A stretch of 64,000 nt of DNA from RPQJ01 sp046347155 (GCA_046347155.1 JAXMGT010000002.1:372001-436000), one strand, 5' to 3'. Shown: positions 1 to 8,843, counted from the first letter of the stretch. Numbers and translations: made by a program. Notes: generated by a model not told the origin, from the letters alone.

Positions 1-68
1 GCCCATTGCAACCCGCCGGCCCCGGCGCGCATCCAACCTCCCGTACCGCCGCAAACCGGGAGATGCCC

Positions 69-719
69 ATGTTCGTCCGTTACGCCGCAACGCTGCTCTA
101 TGCCTGGTCCGCCGTCGCGCTCGGCGCCGCCGTCGGCGACCTCAGCAAGGTGAACGGCAGCCTCGAGGTCGCGGCCGGCGACCAGGCGGGCAGCGTCTCG
201 ACCGTCAACGGCTCGATCACGATCGGCCCCTCCGCGCGCGTGCGCGGCGTCGAGACCGTGAACGGCTCGGTGCGCATCGAGCAGGGCGCCACGGCCGAGT
301 CGGCCGAAACCGTCAACGGCGGCATCACGCTCGACGAGCGCGTGGTCGTGGACGGCGCGGTCAGCACCGTGAACGGCGGCGTGAGCGTCGACCAGGGTGC
401 GCGCGTCGGCGGCCGGCTCGAAACCGTGAACGGCCGGCTCACCGTGAAGGGCGGCAGCGTCGCGGGCGGGATCGGGACCGTGAGCGGCGACATCCTGGTC
501 GCGAGCGGTTCGCGCGTCGACGGCGGCATCCGGGTCGAAAAGAGCACCGGCTGGAGCTGGGGCTGGGGTTCGAAACGGCGCCCGCGCGTCACGATCGAGT
601 CGGGCGCGGTCGTGAACGGCCCGATCGAGTTCGAGCGCGAAGTGGACCTCTACGTCGGCGAGGGTGTCGAACTCGGCCCGATCACGGGCGTGCCGCCCGT
701 GCGTCACGCGCTGCAGTGA
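69..719 (+). CDS. exported beta-helix repeat protein (bactofilin/DUF4097-like repeats)
   Basis: A 216-residue protein with a short N-terminal hydrophobic signal segment (LLYAWSAVALGAA) followed by seven tandem units of about 20 residues, each built around a T-V-N-G-[SGR]-[ILV] core (one reads TVSGDI), between residues ~27 and ~150. Such short Gly/Val repeats are expected to form a right-handed beta-helix, as in bactofilin-type or DUF4097-type proteins; this is inference from the pattern, not a family match I can confirm. The C-terminal third (WSWGWGSKRRPR and onward) keeps the same beta rhythm. I chose the ATG at 69 because GGGAG lies 6 bases upstream; an ATG at 63 is possible but sits too close to that site. 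No partner gene is evident; the next gene is convergent. Confidence 0.7.
   Translation: MFVRYAATLLYAWSAVALGAAVGDLSKVNGSLEVAAGDQAGSVSTVNGSITIGPSARVRGVETVNGSVRIEQGATAESAETVNGGITLDERVVVDGAVSTVNGGVSVDQGARVGGRLETVNGRLTVKGGSVAGGIGTVSGDILVASGSRVDGGIRVEKSTGWSWGWGSKRRPRVTIESGAVVNGPIEFEREVDLYVGEGVELGPITGVPPVRHALQ
195..490 (+). repeat. in-frame ~60-bp degenerate tandem repeat
   Basis: The codons for the T-V-N-G core (acc-gtc/gtg-aac-ggc) recur about every 57-60 bases inside the first gene, giving a coding tandem repeat. Units have diverged between the cores, so this is an old protein repeat rather than a recent slippage array. Confidence 0.7.
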
Positions 720-729
720 GCGCCGTCCG

Positions 730-1833
730 TCAGCGGGTCGGCGGCAGCCCGGCGCCGGTGGTCAGGTAGACGGCGAACGTCCCGAGCCAGTGCCCGCCCT
801 CGTAGTGCTCGCCGGTGACGGCGGGCAGCGCGGCGTCCGCGTGCGCCCGCGCCGCCGCGACGAGCGCCGCGCGACGGCGGTCGCCGGACGGCAGCCCGGC
901 GGCGATCCCCTCGAGCATCCAGGCGCGGCTCAGGTTCAGCCCGTCGATGTGCGCGAGCTTCGGGTCGCTGCGGTCCGTGACGACACCCGGCGCGAGCCAG
1001 TCGCCGCGTCCGTTGCGCGGGATGCCCGGCATGAAGTCCGCGAGCCAGCGCGCGTATTCCGGCGCGGGCAGGATGCGGCGCATGAAGTCCGCCTCGCCGA
1101 GGCAGGGCGAGAGGAAGTCCTCGCCCGAGGGCTCGTACGCGAGCGGGCAGTCGCGGTCGCGGCCGTAGTACGCGAGTCCGCGCTCGCGCAGCAGGCTGAG
1201 CATCGCCGCGTCGCCGGCGGCCGCGGCCCAGTCCCACGCGAGCCCGAACGCGAACGCCGTCTGCGAGTGCTCGCCGACACGGATCGGGTAGTGGAGCCGC
1301 GGCAGCCATTCCGAAAGTCGCGCGGCCGACTCGCGCTCGAGCGGCGCCAGGTTCGCCGCGAGCGCACGCGACTCCGGATCGGCGCCGCGGCGGAGTTCCT
1401 CCGAGAGCGCGAGCACCCACGCGAGGCCGTAGGGCCGTTCGAACGACGCACGGCCCGGACCCTGCAGGTACCGCACCTCGGCGTCGATGTTCGCGGCCGT
1501 GAGCGACCCGGCGAGCGCCGCGCGCGCATCGGCCGCCCAGGGCGCGTCGGGGTGCAGCCGGGCGAGGCGCGCGAGCAGCCAGTGGCCGTGCACGGCCGAG
1601 TGCCAGTCGAAGCAGCCGTAGAACGCCGGCGACAGCGCGCGCGGCGGCTGCACGTCGGCGTCCGACTGCAGCACGTGGGACACCTTGTTCGGGTACTCGC
1701 GGTGGACGCAGGCGAGTGCGAGCGAGGCGAAGCGTCCGGCAGCGGCGTCGTCGACCGGTGCGATGCCGTCCGCCGGATGTGCGACGGACGCCGCGAAGAG
1801 CGCGCCGAGCGCCGCCAGGATCCCCGTCTTCAT
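730..1833 (-). CDS. DUF2891 family exported protein
   Basis: A 367-residue protein that matches my memory of the DUF2891 family: the N-terminal CVHREYPNKVSH segment, the FYGCFDWHSAVHGHW block and a C-terminal GGHWLGTFAVY block are typical. A Sec-type signal peptide (MKTGILAALGALFAASVAHPA) places it in the periplasm or outside the cell. The many Trp, His and Asp residues in an all-alpha background suggest an (alpha/alpha) barrel, possibly acting on glycans, but the biochemical function is not established. It ends 10 bases from the convergent stop of the beta-helix protein gene, so the two probably share a terminator region. Confidence 0.8.
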   Translation of the reverse strand: MKTGILAALGALFAASVAHPADGIAPVDDAAAGRFASLALACVHREYPNKVSHVLQSDADVQPPRALSPAFYGCFDWHSAVHGHWLLARLARLHPDAPWAADARAALAGSLTAANIDAEVRYLQGPGRASFERPYGLAWVLALSEELRRGADPESRALAANLAPLERESAARLSEWLPRLHYPIRVGEHSQTAFAFGLAWDWAAAAGDAAMLSLLRERGLAYYGRDRDCPLAYEPSGEDFLSPCLGEADFMRRILPAPEYARWLADFMPGIPRNGRGDWLAPGVVTDRSDPKLAHIDGLNLSRAWMLEGIAAGLPSGDRRRAALVAAARAHADAALPAVTGEHYEGGHWLGTFAVYLTTGAGLPPTR

Positions 1834-1896
1834 CCGCGATCACCCCCGTCGACGAACGGGAGCGACGATGACCCGGGCGGCGCCGGCGTGCAAGGG

Positions 1897-2211
1897 TCAG
1901 TGGCGCGTCTGCGCGTCGTGCGACTGGCGATGGATCGCGCGACTCGTGCGCGCAGCATCGCGATTCAGCCGGTAGCGCTCGGCGCGCGTGACTTCGCCGT
2001 CCGACTGCACCCAGGCCTCGTGACGCGCGAGCGACCGCTCCTGGTGGGCGAGCCGCCTGGTCTCCGGCACCGTCAGCGCGCCGGTGTCCACGCCGTGGTG
2101 GATACGGGCGACCTGGTGCGCCTGCATCCGGTCGACCCGGGGCGTGGCGTCGGCGAGTGCGGCGGCGCTGGCCGTGAGGAGCAGGGCGGCAAAGAGGGTA
2201 CGTGTCGGCAT
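1897..2211 (-). CDS. small exported hypothetical protein
   Basis: A 104-residue protein with a clear signal peptide (MPTRTLFAALLLTASAAALA) and a highly charged, His/Arg-rich mature part (RRLAHQERSLARHEAW, AERYRLNRDAARTSRAIHRQSHD) predicted to be helical. An AGGGAGA ribosome-binding site lies about 5 bases before the ATG. Similar small periplasmic proteins with alternating Arg/His are widespread in Proteobacteria with no known role. It is transcribed away from the OmpW-OmpA gene and is separated from the DUF2891 gene by ~60 bases, so it may lead a two-gene unit with it. Confidence 0.65.
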   Translation of the reverse strand: MPTRTLFAALLLTASAAALADATPRVDRMQAHQVARIHHGVDTGALTVPETRRLAHQERSLARHEAWVQSDGEVTRAERYRLNRDAARTSRAIHRQSHDAQTRH

Positions 2212-2711
2212 CGTGGTCTCCCTGGTCTGGAATGGCGGACGACGAGTCTCTCAACGCCGATGCCGCGCGGCGGTTGACGCGGGCCAGCCGGGAGGCCATC
2301 CGTCGATTGCATAACCCGTTGAACAGGATGCCTAAATGCCTGGCCGCCGGCGGCCGCGTGATTGGCAGCGGGCCTGGGTGGACCGCGGTCGCGCGCCCGG
2401 GCGGCCCGCCGAACGCGCGGCTGGCCGCGAGGTCGCACGACGGTCGGGCACCGACGTGTTGCGTCTGCGCATCAGCACCGCCGGGTACCGTCCGGGCCGC
2501 GGAGTCCCGATCGCCAAGTCCGGACAACCAGTTTCATAGTGGCTTGTCCCCCTTGTTCGGGGCCTGATTCCGGTACATCATTCACACCACGAGCTGCCGC
2601 CGCGGGCGTTCCAGCGCCGGCTGACCGTCGGCGCAGGTCCGCGTGGTCGAGCGGCTGGCAGCTGTCCCAGATACAAAGCATGGCGGAAAAGCCACAAGGA
2701 GGACCTTCTCA
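2212..2711. other. 500-bp intergenic region, divergent promoters expected
   Basis: No convincing coding sequence was found here. It separates the divergent small exported protein gene and the OmpW-OmpA gene, so it should hold both promoters. I saw no confident -35/-10 pair; a short CCCC/GGGG hairpin lies near 2548-2562. The only strong signal is the AAGGAGG ribosome-binding site at its right end. Confidence 0.5.
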
Positions 2712-3917
2712 ATGTCATCTCGTTACCTGATCCCGCTGGCGGTCGCGGCTGCACTCGCAGCTCCGATGGCCAATGCCTGGGAGCTCGATGCATACCCGGG
2801 TCAGCCGAAGGGCGACTGGATTTTCCGCCTGGGTTGGTCTGACGTTAATCCGCAGGACCGCAACCTGAAGGTCGACGACAACCCGGCGACCTACCTCGTG
2901 GCCGACCAGGGCACGTCGATCTCCGGCACGGTGACCTACATGATCACCGACCACATCGGCACCGAGTTGCTGGTGGCCTGGCCGTTCACGCACGGCCTCG
3001 ACATCAAGGGTGACCTCGGCGGCAACGGCGGTCGCGTCGGCTACGTCGACCAGCTGCCCCCGACGCTGAGCCTGCAGTGGCACTTCAACCCGACCGGCAC
3101 GGTTCGTCCGTACATCGGCGTGGGCCTGAACTGGACCATGTTCTCGAACGAGAAGCTGAAGGACGCGGCCGGCTTCCCGAATGCCAAGCTCAAGATGGAT
3201 GACTCGTTCGGTGCGGCCGCGCAGGTCGGCGCCGACTTCATGCTGAACGAGCACTGGCTGTTCAACGCCGACATCCGCTACATCGGCATCTCGTCGAAGG
3301 CCACGATCACGGGCTACGCCGAGGGTCCGTACAAGGCGAACCTCGGCGACGTCGACATCAACCCGATCGTCTACACGGTTGCCGTCGGCTACCGCTGGGG
3401 CGCCCCGGCCAAGCCGGTCGTGGCCCCGCCGCCGCCGCCCCCGCCGCCCCCGCCGCCGCCTCCGCCGCCGCCGGCCAAGTGCGGTGACCAGGACAACGAC
3501 GGCGTCTGCGATGCCGACGACAAGTGCCCGGACACGCCGGCCGGCACCAAGGTCGACAAGGTCGGTTGCCCGCTCGAGCAGGCTCTGATGGTGAACTTCG
3601 CGTTCGACAGCGCGGAACTCACCCCTGAGTCGATCAGCGAGCTCGAGCGCGTCGTGAAGTTCATGAACGACGTGCCGTTCGCGACCGCGCGCATCGAGGG
3701 CTACACGGACAGCGTGGGCAGCGATGCCTACAACCTGAAGCTCTCCGATCGCCGTGCGAAGGCGGTGCTCGACTACCTGACGTCTCGTGGCGTGAACCCG
3801 GACCGCCTGACCTACAAGGGTTTTGGCAAGGCCGATCCGATCGCCCCGAACGACACGGAAGCCGGTCGCGCGAAGAACCGTCGCGTGATGCTCATCCGCA
3901 CGGACTCGGGCGGCTGA
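2712..3917 (+). CDS. OmpW-type beta-barrel fused to an OmpA C-terminal domain
   Basis: This 401-residue outer-membrane protein joins two normally separate parts. After a signal peptide (cleavage near ANA-WELDAYPG) residues ~25-235 resemble an OmpW eight-strand barrel (GDWIFRLGWSDVNP, RPYIGVGLNWTMF, VGYRW). A run of about 16 prolines (residues ~239-254) is followed by a thrombospondin type 3 calcium-binding repeat (DQDNDGVCDADDKCPDTPAG) and a full OmpA-like peptidoglycan-binding domain (NFAFDSAEL, then DRRAKAVLDYL and NRRVML). It should anchor the outer membrane to the cell wall while forming a small barrel. AAGGAGG lies 9 bases before the ATG. Its codon choice is more biased than that of its neighbours, consistent with high expression, and a terminator follows directly. 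Confidence 0.93.
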   Translation: MSSRYLIPLAVAAALAAPMANAWELDAYPGQPKGDWIFRLGWSDVNPQDRNLKVDDNPATYLVADQGTSISGTVTYMITDHIGTELLVAWPFTHGLDIKGDLGGNGGRVGYVDQLPPTLSLQWHFNPTGTVRPYIGVGLNWTMFSNEKLKDAAGFPNAKLKMDDSFGAAAQVGADFMLNEHWLFNADIRYIGISSKATITGYAEGPYKANLGDVDINPIVYTVAVGYRWGAPAKPVVAPPPPPPPPPPPPPPPPAKCGDQDNDGVCDADDKCPDTPAGTKVDKVGCPLEQALMVNFAFDSAELTPESISELERVVKFMNDVPFATARIEGYTDSVGSDAYNLKLSDRRAKAVLDYLTSRGVNPDRLTYKGFGKADPIAPNDTEAGRAKNRRVMLIRTDSGG

Positions 3918-3945
3918 TCCCAGGCAGTCTGAAGGCCTGACACGG

Positions 3946-3981
3946 GGCCCCGTCGCGCAAGCGCCGGGGCCTCGTTTTTTT
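3946..3981 (+). terminator. rho-independent terminator after the OmpW-OmpA gene
   Basis: A perfect 7-bp stem GGCCCCG (3946-3952) pairs with CGGGGCC (3965-3971) across a 12-base loop, followed by TCG and a run of seven T (3975-3981). It lies 28 bases after the stop codon. It is the clearest intrinsic terminator in the window. Confidence 0.9.
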
Positions 3982-4058
3982 CGTGGCCGGTACCCGGTCC
4001 GCTCGGGCTAGAATCCGCCGCTCACGGCCCGGGCACGGGTCGAACCGGAGGATCAGAC

Positions 4059-4934
4059 ATGCACACGGCCCGCCTCTACGCCTGCCTCGCGGTGCTCGGG
4101 TTCGTCGCCCACGCCGCCCACGCCGCACCGGTCGCCGCTGCGCCCGCCGCCGATGCGTCGCCTGGCCCGGTGCTGGCCGAGGTCGTGGCGGGGTCCTGGC
4201 GCACGCCGGCCCAGGTCGCGCGCGATCCGTATCGCCACCCGGTCGAGGCGCTCACGTTCTGGGGCCTCAGGCCCGGGATGACGATCCTCGAGGTGCAGCC
4301 GGGTGCGGCGGCCTACTGGACCGAGATCCTCGCGCCGTACGCGAAGCGCACGGGCGGGCGGTTGTACGTGACCGGCGCCGACCTCGCGAACCCGAGCCTG
4401 TCCGAGGCGAGCCGCAAGGCGCGCGCGGACTGGGAGGCACGCTTCGCGGCCGATCCGTCCGTCTACGGCCAGATCACCGTGCTCAACTTCGGCGCGAAGT
4501 CGGCGCCGCTGCCGGCCGGGACGTTCGACCTGATCGTCACGGCGCGCAACGTCCACAACTGGATGGGCAACCCGGGCATGGTCGAGAAGGTGTTCAAGGA
4601 CTTCTACTCGGCGCTGAAGCCGGGCGGCGTGCTCGGCCTCGAGGAGCACCGGGCGAACCCGGGGCCCCAGGACCCGACCGCCGAGAACGGCTACGTGACC
4701 GAGGCCTACGTGATCGAGCAGGCCGAGAAGGCCGGGTTCAAGCTCGCGGGCCGGTCCGAGATCAACGCGAACCCGAAGGACACGAAGGACCATCCGTTCG
4801 GCGTGTGGACGCTGCCGCCGTCGCTGCGCTCGACGCCGGAGGGCTCGAGCGCGGCGGACGACCCGAACTTCGACCACTCGAAGTACATCGCGATCGGAGA
4901 GTCCGACCGGATGGTGCTCAGGTTCGTGAAGTAA
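4059..4934 (+). CDS. exported class I methyltransferase-like protein
   Basis: A 291-residue protein with a signal peptide (AVLGFVAHAAHA) and a class I SAM-methyltransferase-like fold. Motif I appears as ILEVQPGAAAYWTEILAP near residue 75, with later strands FDLIVTARNVHNW and LKPGGVLGLEEHR. This exported subfamily is common in Proteobacteria, usually annotated as methyltransferase; the substrate is unknown, and a cytoplasmic cofactor such as SAM is hard to reconcile with a periplasmic location. GGAGGATCAGAC precedes the ATG. The gene stands alone between a terminator and the convergent oxidoreductase operon, ending 12 bases from the latter's stop. Confidence 0.8.
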   Translation: MHTARLYACLAVLGFVAHAAHAAPVAAAPAADASPGPVLAEVVAGSWRTPAQVARDPYRHPVEALTFWGLRPGMTILEVQPGAAAYWTEILAPYAKRTGGRLYVTGADLANPSLSEASRKARADWEARFAADPSVYGQITVLNFGAKSAPLPAGTFDLIVTARNVHNWMGNPGMVEKVFKDFYSALKPGGVLGLEEHRANPGPQDPTAENGYVTEAYVIEQAEKAGFKLAGRSEINANPKDTKDHPFGVWTLPPSLRSTPEGSSAADDPNFDHSKYIAIGESDRMVLRFVK

Positions 4935-4946
4935 AGGGACTGTCCC

Positions 4947-6575
4947 CTAGATTTCCTCGGGCGTCGTCGTGATCGCGCCGCAGGGGCACTCGGCCACGCA
5001 CAGGCCGCAGCCCTTGCAGTAGTCGTAGTTGAATTCGTAGCGCTGCCCGGGGCCGCGCTTCACGACCGCGTTGTCCGGGCAGACGCCGTAGCAGTTGTCG
5101 CACTCGAAGCAGTTGCCGCACGAGAGGCAGCGACGGGCCTCGAACTGCGCGGTCGTCTCGTCGTAGGAGCCGACCACCTCGTCGAACGTCGACTGCCGGC
5201 GGATCGCGTCGAGCACCGGCTGCCTCGAGCGCGGCGCGTCGGAGTAGTACCAGGTGTTCAGCCGCTCGTAGGTCGCGAGTTCCGGTCGCGGGGGGTGCGT
5301 CCAGCGCGCGCCGCGCAGCCACGCGTCGATGTGGCGCGCCGCGAGCTTCCCGTGGCCGACGCCGACCGTCACCGTGCGCTCGCCCGGCACCATGTCGCCG
5401 CCCGCGAAGATGCCGGCGTGCCCGGTCATCAGCCGGTCGTCCACCTTCACGACGCCGTCCTCGATCTCGAGGCCCGGCACGCCGTCGAGCAGCGAGAGAT
5501 CCACGTCCTGCCCGAGCGCGAGCACGACGGAGTCGGCCTCGAGCGTCTCGAACTCGCCGGTCGGCACCGGGCTGCCCGAATCGTCGAGCCGCATCTTTTC
5601 GACCGTGATCGACGATTCGCCGGCCTGCCTGATCGTCGACAGCCACTTCACGAGCACGCCCTCCTGGAGCGCCTCCTCGAGCTCGCTCTCGTGGGCTGGC
5701 ATCCGTTCGCGAGTGCGGCGGTAGACGATGATCGACTCGGTCGCCCCGAGCCGCTTCGCGGTGCGCGCGACGTCGAGCGCGGTGTTGCCACCGCCGTAGA
5801 CGACGACGCGACGCCCGAGCAGCGGCTTCGACTCGCCCTCCATGCTGCGCAGCACCGACACGGCATCGAGCATCTTCGAGGCGCTGCCGGCCGGGATGTA
5901 GGCCCGCTTCGCGATGTGCGCGCCGACGGCGAGGAAGACCGCGTCGTAGCGGCCCTCGTCGCGCGCGGCGAGCACGTCGTCCACCTTCGCGCTGAGTTCG
6001 ATCGCGACGCCCAGCGCCTCGATCCGGCGGATCTCGGCGTCGAGCACGTCGCGCGGCAAACGGTACTTCGGGATGCCGAAGCGCATCATGCCGCCGGCGA
6101 CCGGGCCGGCCTCGCGGATCGTGACCGCATGCCCGAGTCGCGCGAGGTGGTAGCCGGCCGAGAGCCCCGATGGCCCCGCGCCGACGACGAGCACCCGCTT
6201 GCCGCTCGGCGCCGGTGGCGGATCGAACTGCCATCCGTGCCTCAGCGCCTCGTCGCCCAGGAATCGCTCGATCGCGTTGATGCCGACGCACTCGTCGAGC
6301 CGTCCGCGGTTGCAGGCGCCCTCGCACGGGTGGTAGCAGACGCGGCCCATCACGGCGGGCAGCGGGTTGTCGCGGACGAGCAGGCGCCAGGCCCGCTCGT
6401 ATTCGCCGGCCTCGGCGTGGAAGAGCCAGCCCTGGATGTTCTCGCCGGCCGGACAGGCGTCGTTGCACGGCGGCAGCCGGTCGACGTAGACCGGGCGCAC
6501 CGTGCGCCACGAACCCGTGTGGTTGGCGAGGCTCGAGCCCGGATCGAGCGTGATCGCAAACGGCTTCTGCTTCAT
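4947..6575 (-). CDS. GltD-like FAD/NAD(P) oxidoreductase fused to a 2[4Fe-4S] ferredoxin (2-oxoacid oxidoreductase electron-transfer subunit)
   Basis: A 542-residue flavoprotein. Residues 37-96 hold the Cys-rich Fe-S domain typical of glutamate synthase small subunits (CNDAC, CYHPCEGAC). A first Rossmann motif GAGPSG (132-137) binds FAD and a second (VVYGGGNTALDVA) binds NAD(P). The last ~80 residues form a ferredoxin with CLSCGNCFECDNCYGVCP and CKGCGLCVAECP. It is the last gene of the porG-A-B operon and overlaps porB by 4 bases (ATGA). No separate delta ferredoxin gene exists in the operon, so this protein probably carries electrons from the TPP/Fe-S core to NAD(P)+, as the extra FAD subunit does in phenylglyoxylate:NAD+ oxidoreductase. 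The direction of flow and the nucleotide used are inferred. Confidence 0.88.
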   Translation of the reverse strand: MKQKPFAITLDPGSSLANHTGSWRTVRPVYVDRLPPCNDACPAGENIQGWLFHAEAGEYERAWRLLVRDNPLPAVMGRVCYHPCEGACNRGRLDECVGINAIERFLGDEALRHGWQFDPPPAPSGKRVLVVGAGPSGLSAGYHLARLGHAVTIREAGPVAGGMMRFGIPKYRLPRDVLDAEIRRIEALGVAIELSAKVDDVLAARDEGRYDAVFLAVGAHIAKRAYIPAGSASKMLDAVSVLRSMEGESKPLLGRRVVVYGGGNTALDVARTAKRLGATESIIVYRRTRERMPAHESELEEALQEGVLVKWLSTIRQAGESSITVEKMRLDDSGSPVPTGEFETLEADSVVLALGQDVDLSLLDGVPGLEIEDGVVKVDDRLMTGHAGIFAGGDMVPGERTVTVGVGHGKLAARHIDAWLRGARWTHPPRPELATYERLNTWYYSDAPRSRQPVLDAIRRQSTFDEVVGSYDETTAQFEARRCLSCGNCFECDNCYGVCPDNAVVKRGPGQRYEFNYDYCKGCGLCVAECPCGAITTTPEEI

Positions 6576-7579
6576 GCGCCGGCCTCCGGGTCGTCCTCGA
6601 GGCCGTAGCGGCGCACGTTGCGGTCCGCGAGCGCCTGCAGCTCGGCGACGACTTCGGGGTGGCCGGCCTCCCGGAAGAGGTGGGCGTAGCGCTGCTGCGG
6701 CCGCAGGTACGCCTCGACCGGCAGCCGGCGCTTGATCTTCGAGGCGCCGGTGACGACGCCGTGCTCGGCCTCGAACACCGGGAAGAGCCCGGTCTCCTTC
6801 GCGAGCCGGGCGATCCGGATCGTCTCGGACGACGCGTGGCCCCAGCCAAGCGGGCAGGGCACCAGGATGTGGATGTAACGGGCACCGCGGAACGTCATCG
6901 CGCGGCGCACCTTGGCCTCGAGGTCGCGGAGTTCCGCCACCGTCGCGGTTGCGACGTAGGGGATCTCGTGCGCCATCGCGATCGCCGGCACGAACTTGCC
7001 CTGCCCGAACCGCGCGCCCGTCGAGTGGCCGAGCGGCATCGTGGTGTTCGTCCGTGCGGCCGGCGGGGTCGCGGACGAGCGCTGGATCCCGGTGTTCATG
7101 TAGCCGCCGTTGTCGTAGCAGACGTACAGCACGTCGTCGTTGCGCTCGAACATCCCGGACAGGCAGCCGAAGCCGATGTCGGTCGTGCCACCGTCGCCGC
7201 CCTGGGCGACGACGCGCACTTCGTCCCGGCCCTTCACCCTGAGCGCCGCCGCGATGCCGGTCGCGACCGCCGCCGCGTTGCCGAACAGCGAGTGGATCCA
7301 CGGGATCTGCCACGAGGTCTCGGGGTAGGGCGTCGAGAAGACCTCGAGGCAGCCGGTCGCATTCGCGGCGACGAGCTGGCGGCCCGTCGCCTCCATCGCC
7401 GCGTCGATCGCGTAGCGCGCGCCGAGCGCCTCGCCGCAGCCCTGGCAGGCCCGGTGACCGGAGTTCAGCGAGTTCGTGCGGCGCATGTTCGCCTGGACGG
7501 AGCGCTGCTCGTCCGGCAGCAGGCGGTTGCCGACCGTGAACGTGCCGGTCTGGTAGAAGCGGATGGGCTGGTAGGTCAT
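6572..7579 (-). CDS. porB: 2-oxoacid:acceptor oxidoreductase beta subunit (TPP-binding)
   Basis: A 335-residue TPP-binding subunit of the pyruvate/2-oxoacid:ferredoxin oxidoreductase family. The N-terminal HRACQGCGEALGARYA holds two cluster-type cysteines, and GGDGGTTDIGFG followed by NDDVLYVCYDNGGYMNTG forms the TPP/Mg2+ motif (GDG with NN replaced by DNGGYMN as in this family). It works with the alpha and gamma subunits to decarboxylate a 2-oxoacid to acyl-CoA. The start lies 10 bases after the porA stop and its stop overlaps the next start. The family is certain; whether the substrate is pyruvate, 2-oxoglutarate or an aryl-glyoxylate is not visible here. Confidence 0.92.
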   Translation of the reverse strand: MTYQPIRFYQTGTFTVGNRLLPDEQRSVQANMRRTNSLNSGHRACQGCGEALGARYAIDAAMEATGRQLVAANATGCLEVFSTPYPETSWQIPWIHSLFGNAAAVATGIAAALRVKGRDEVRVVAQGGDGGTTDIGFGCLSGMFERNDDVLYVCYDNGGYMNTGIQRSSATPPAARTNTTMPLGHSTGARFGQGKFVPAIAMAHEIPYVATATVAELRDLEAKVRRAMTFRGARYIHILVPCPLGWGHASSETIRIARLAKETGLFPVFEAEHGVVTGASKIKRRLPVEAYLRPQQRYAHLFREAGHPEVVAELQALADRNVRRYGLEDDPEAGA

Positions 7580-7589
7580 CGCGCCGCCC

Positions 7590-8843
7590 TCAGCCGATCT
7601 TCGCGCCGACGACGCCGAGGTCGCGCAGCACGCCTTCCGCGATCGGACCGCTGCGACGCTGCTCGCGCTCGCGTGCGAGCACCCGCTCGACGATCGCGTG
7701 GTCGAGGTCCATGAACGTGAGCGGTTCGAGCGTGCCGGCGAGCGCCTGCGCGAACGTGCGCTCGAGCGAGCGCCGGGTGATCGCCCGGCCGCCGAGCCCC
7801 GCGATCACCGTGTGCACGAGGTCGGGCGGCCCGGTCCACGACGCCGCGACGTTGTTCGAGACGATGCCGCCAAGCCCGACCGCGAGGCTCTTCTCGAGCA
7901 CGACGACGCGCTTCGCGTCCGCGAGCGCCGCGCGCACGGCCGCGAGCGGCCACGGCCGGAAGCAGCCGATCCCGAGCACGCCGACGCGCTCGCCCCGCTC
8001 GCGCATCGCGTCGACGGTGTCCTTGATCGTGCCGAGCACCGAGCCGAGCGCGACGACGACCGTGTCGGCGTCCTCGAGCCGGTAGGGGTGCACGAGGCCG
8101 CCGCTGTCGCGGCCAAAGATGCCGCGGAACTCGGCCGCCCAGGCCGGGATCAGGTCGAGCGCCTGGCGCTGCTTCGCGTGCGCGAGGTAGCGGACCTCCA
8201 TGAAGGCCTCGGGGCCGACCATCGCGCCGATCGACACCGGGTCCGACGGGTCGAGCACCTGCCGGGGGCTGTAGCGCGGCAGGTAGGCGTCCACCTGTTC
8301 CTGCGTCGGCACGTCCATCCGTTCGTAGGCGTGCGTCAGGATGTAGCCGTCCATGCACACCATCACGGGCAGCGAGAGCTCCTCGCCGAGCCGGAATGCC
8401 TGGATGTGCAGGTCGAGCGCCTCCTGGTTGTCCTCGGCGAAGAGCTGTATCCACCCGCAGTCGCGCTGCGAGAGCGCGTCCGTGTGGTCGTTCCAGATGT
8501 TGATCGGCGCGCCGATCGCGCGGTTCGCGACCGTCATCACGACCGGGAGCCCGAGTCCCGCGGCGTTGTACACCGCCTCGGCCATGTAGAGCAGCCCCTG
8601 GCTCGCGGTTGCCGTGTACGCGCGCGCGCCGGCGGCCGACGCGCCGATCGCGACCGACATCGCGGCGAACTCCGACTCGACGTTCACGAACTCGCAGGGC
8701 GCGAGGCGACCCGTCGCGACCATCCGGCCGAGCGCCTCGACGATGTGGGTCTGCGGCGAGATCGGGTAGGCGCAGATCACCTCGGGTCGGCACAGTGCGA
8801 CCGCCTCGGCGACCGCGGCGGAGCCCTCGACCTGTTTCAGCAT
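7590..8843 (-). CDS. porA: 2-oxoacid:acceptor oxidoreductase alpha subunit
   Basis: A 417-residue alpha subunit. The N-terminal pyrimidine-binding half is clear (EVICAYPISPQTHIVEALG, then FVNVESEFAAMSVAIGASAAGARAYTATASQGLLYM), and the second half contains the transketolase C-terminal-like domain (VLGIGCFRPWP). It pairs with the beta subunit to build the TPP active site. The CAYPISPQTHIVE block also occurs in phenylglyoxylate dehydrogenases as well as pyruvate enzymes. It overlaps the end of the gamma-subunit gene by 7 bases, indicating translational coupling. Confidence 0.92.
   Translation of the reverse strand: MLKQVEGSAAVAEAVALCRPEVICAYPISPQTHIVEALGRMVATGRLAPCEFVNVESEFAAMSVAIGASAAGARAYTATASQGLLYMAEAVYNAAGLGLPVVMTVANRAIGAPINIWNDHTDALSQRDCGWIQLFAEDNQEALDLHIQAFRLGEELSLPVMVCMDGYILTHAYERMDVPTQEQVDAYLPRYSPRQVLDPSDPVSIGAMVGPEAFMEVRYLAHAKQRQALDLIPAWAAEFRGIFGRDSGGLVHPYRLEDADTVVVALGSVLGTIKDTVDAMRERGERVGVLGIGCFRPWPLAAVRAALADAKRVVVLEKSLAVGLGGIVSNNVAASWTGPPDLVHTVIAGLGGRAITRRSLERTFAQALAGTLEPLTFMDLDHAIVERVLAREREQRRSGPIAEGVLRDLGVVGAKIG

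Noticed and set aside
664..2277. Plus-strand 537-residue open frame
   Set aside because: It is antisense to the DUF2891 gene and has the Arg-rich composition typical of shadow frames.
3427..3474. CCG-rich microsatellite-like tract
   Set aside because: It is the coding poly-proline hinge of the OmpW-OmpA protein with mixed Pro codons, not a pure simple repeat.
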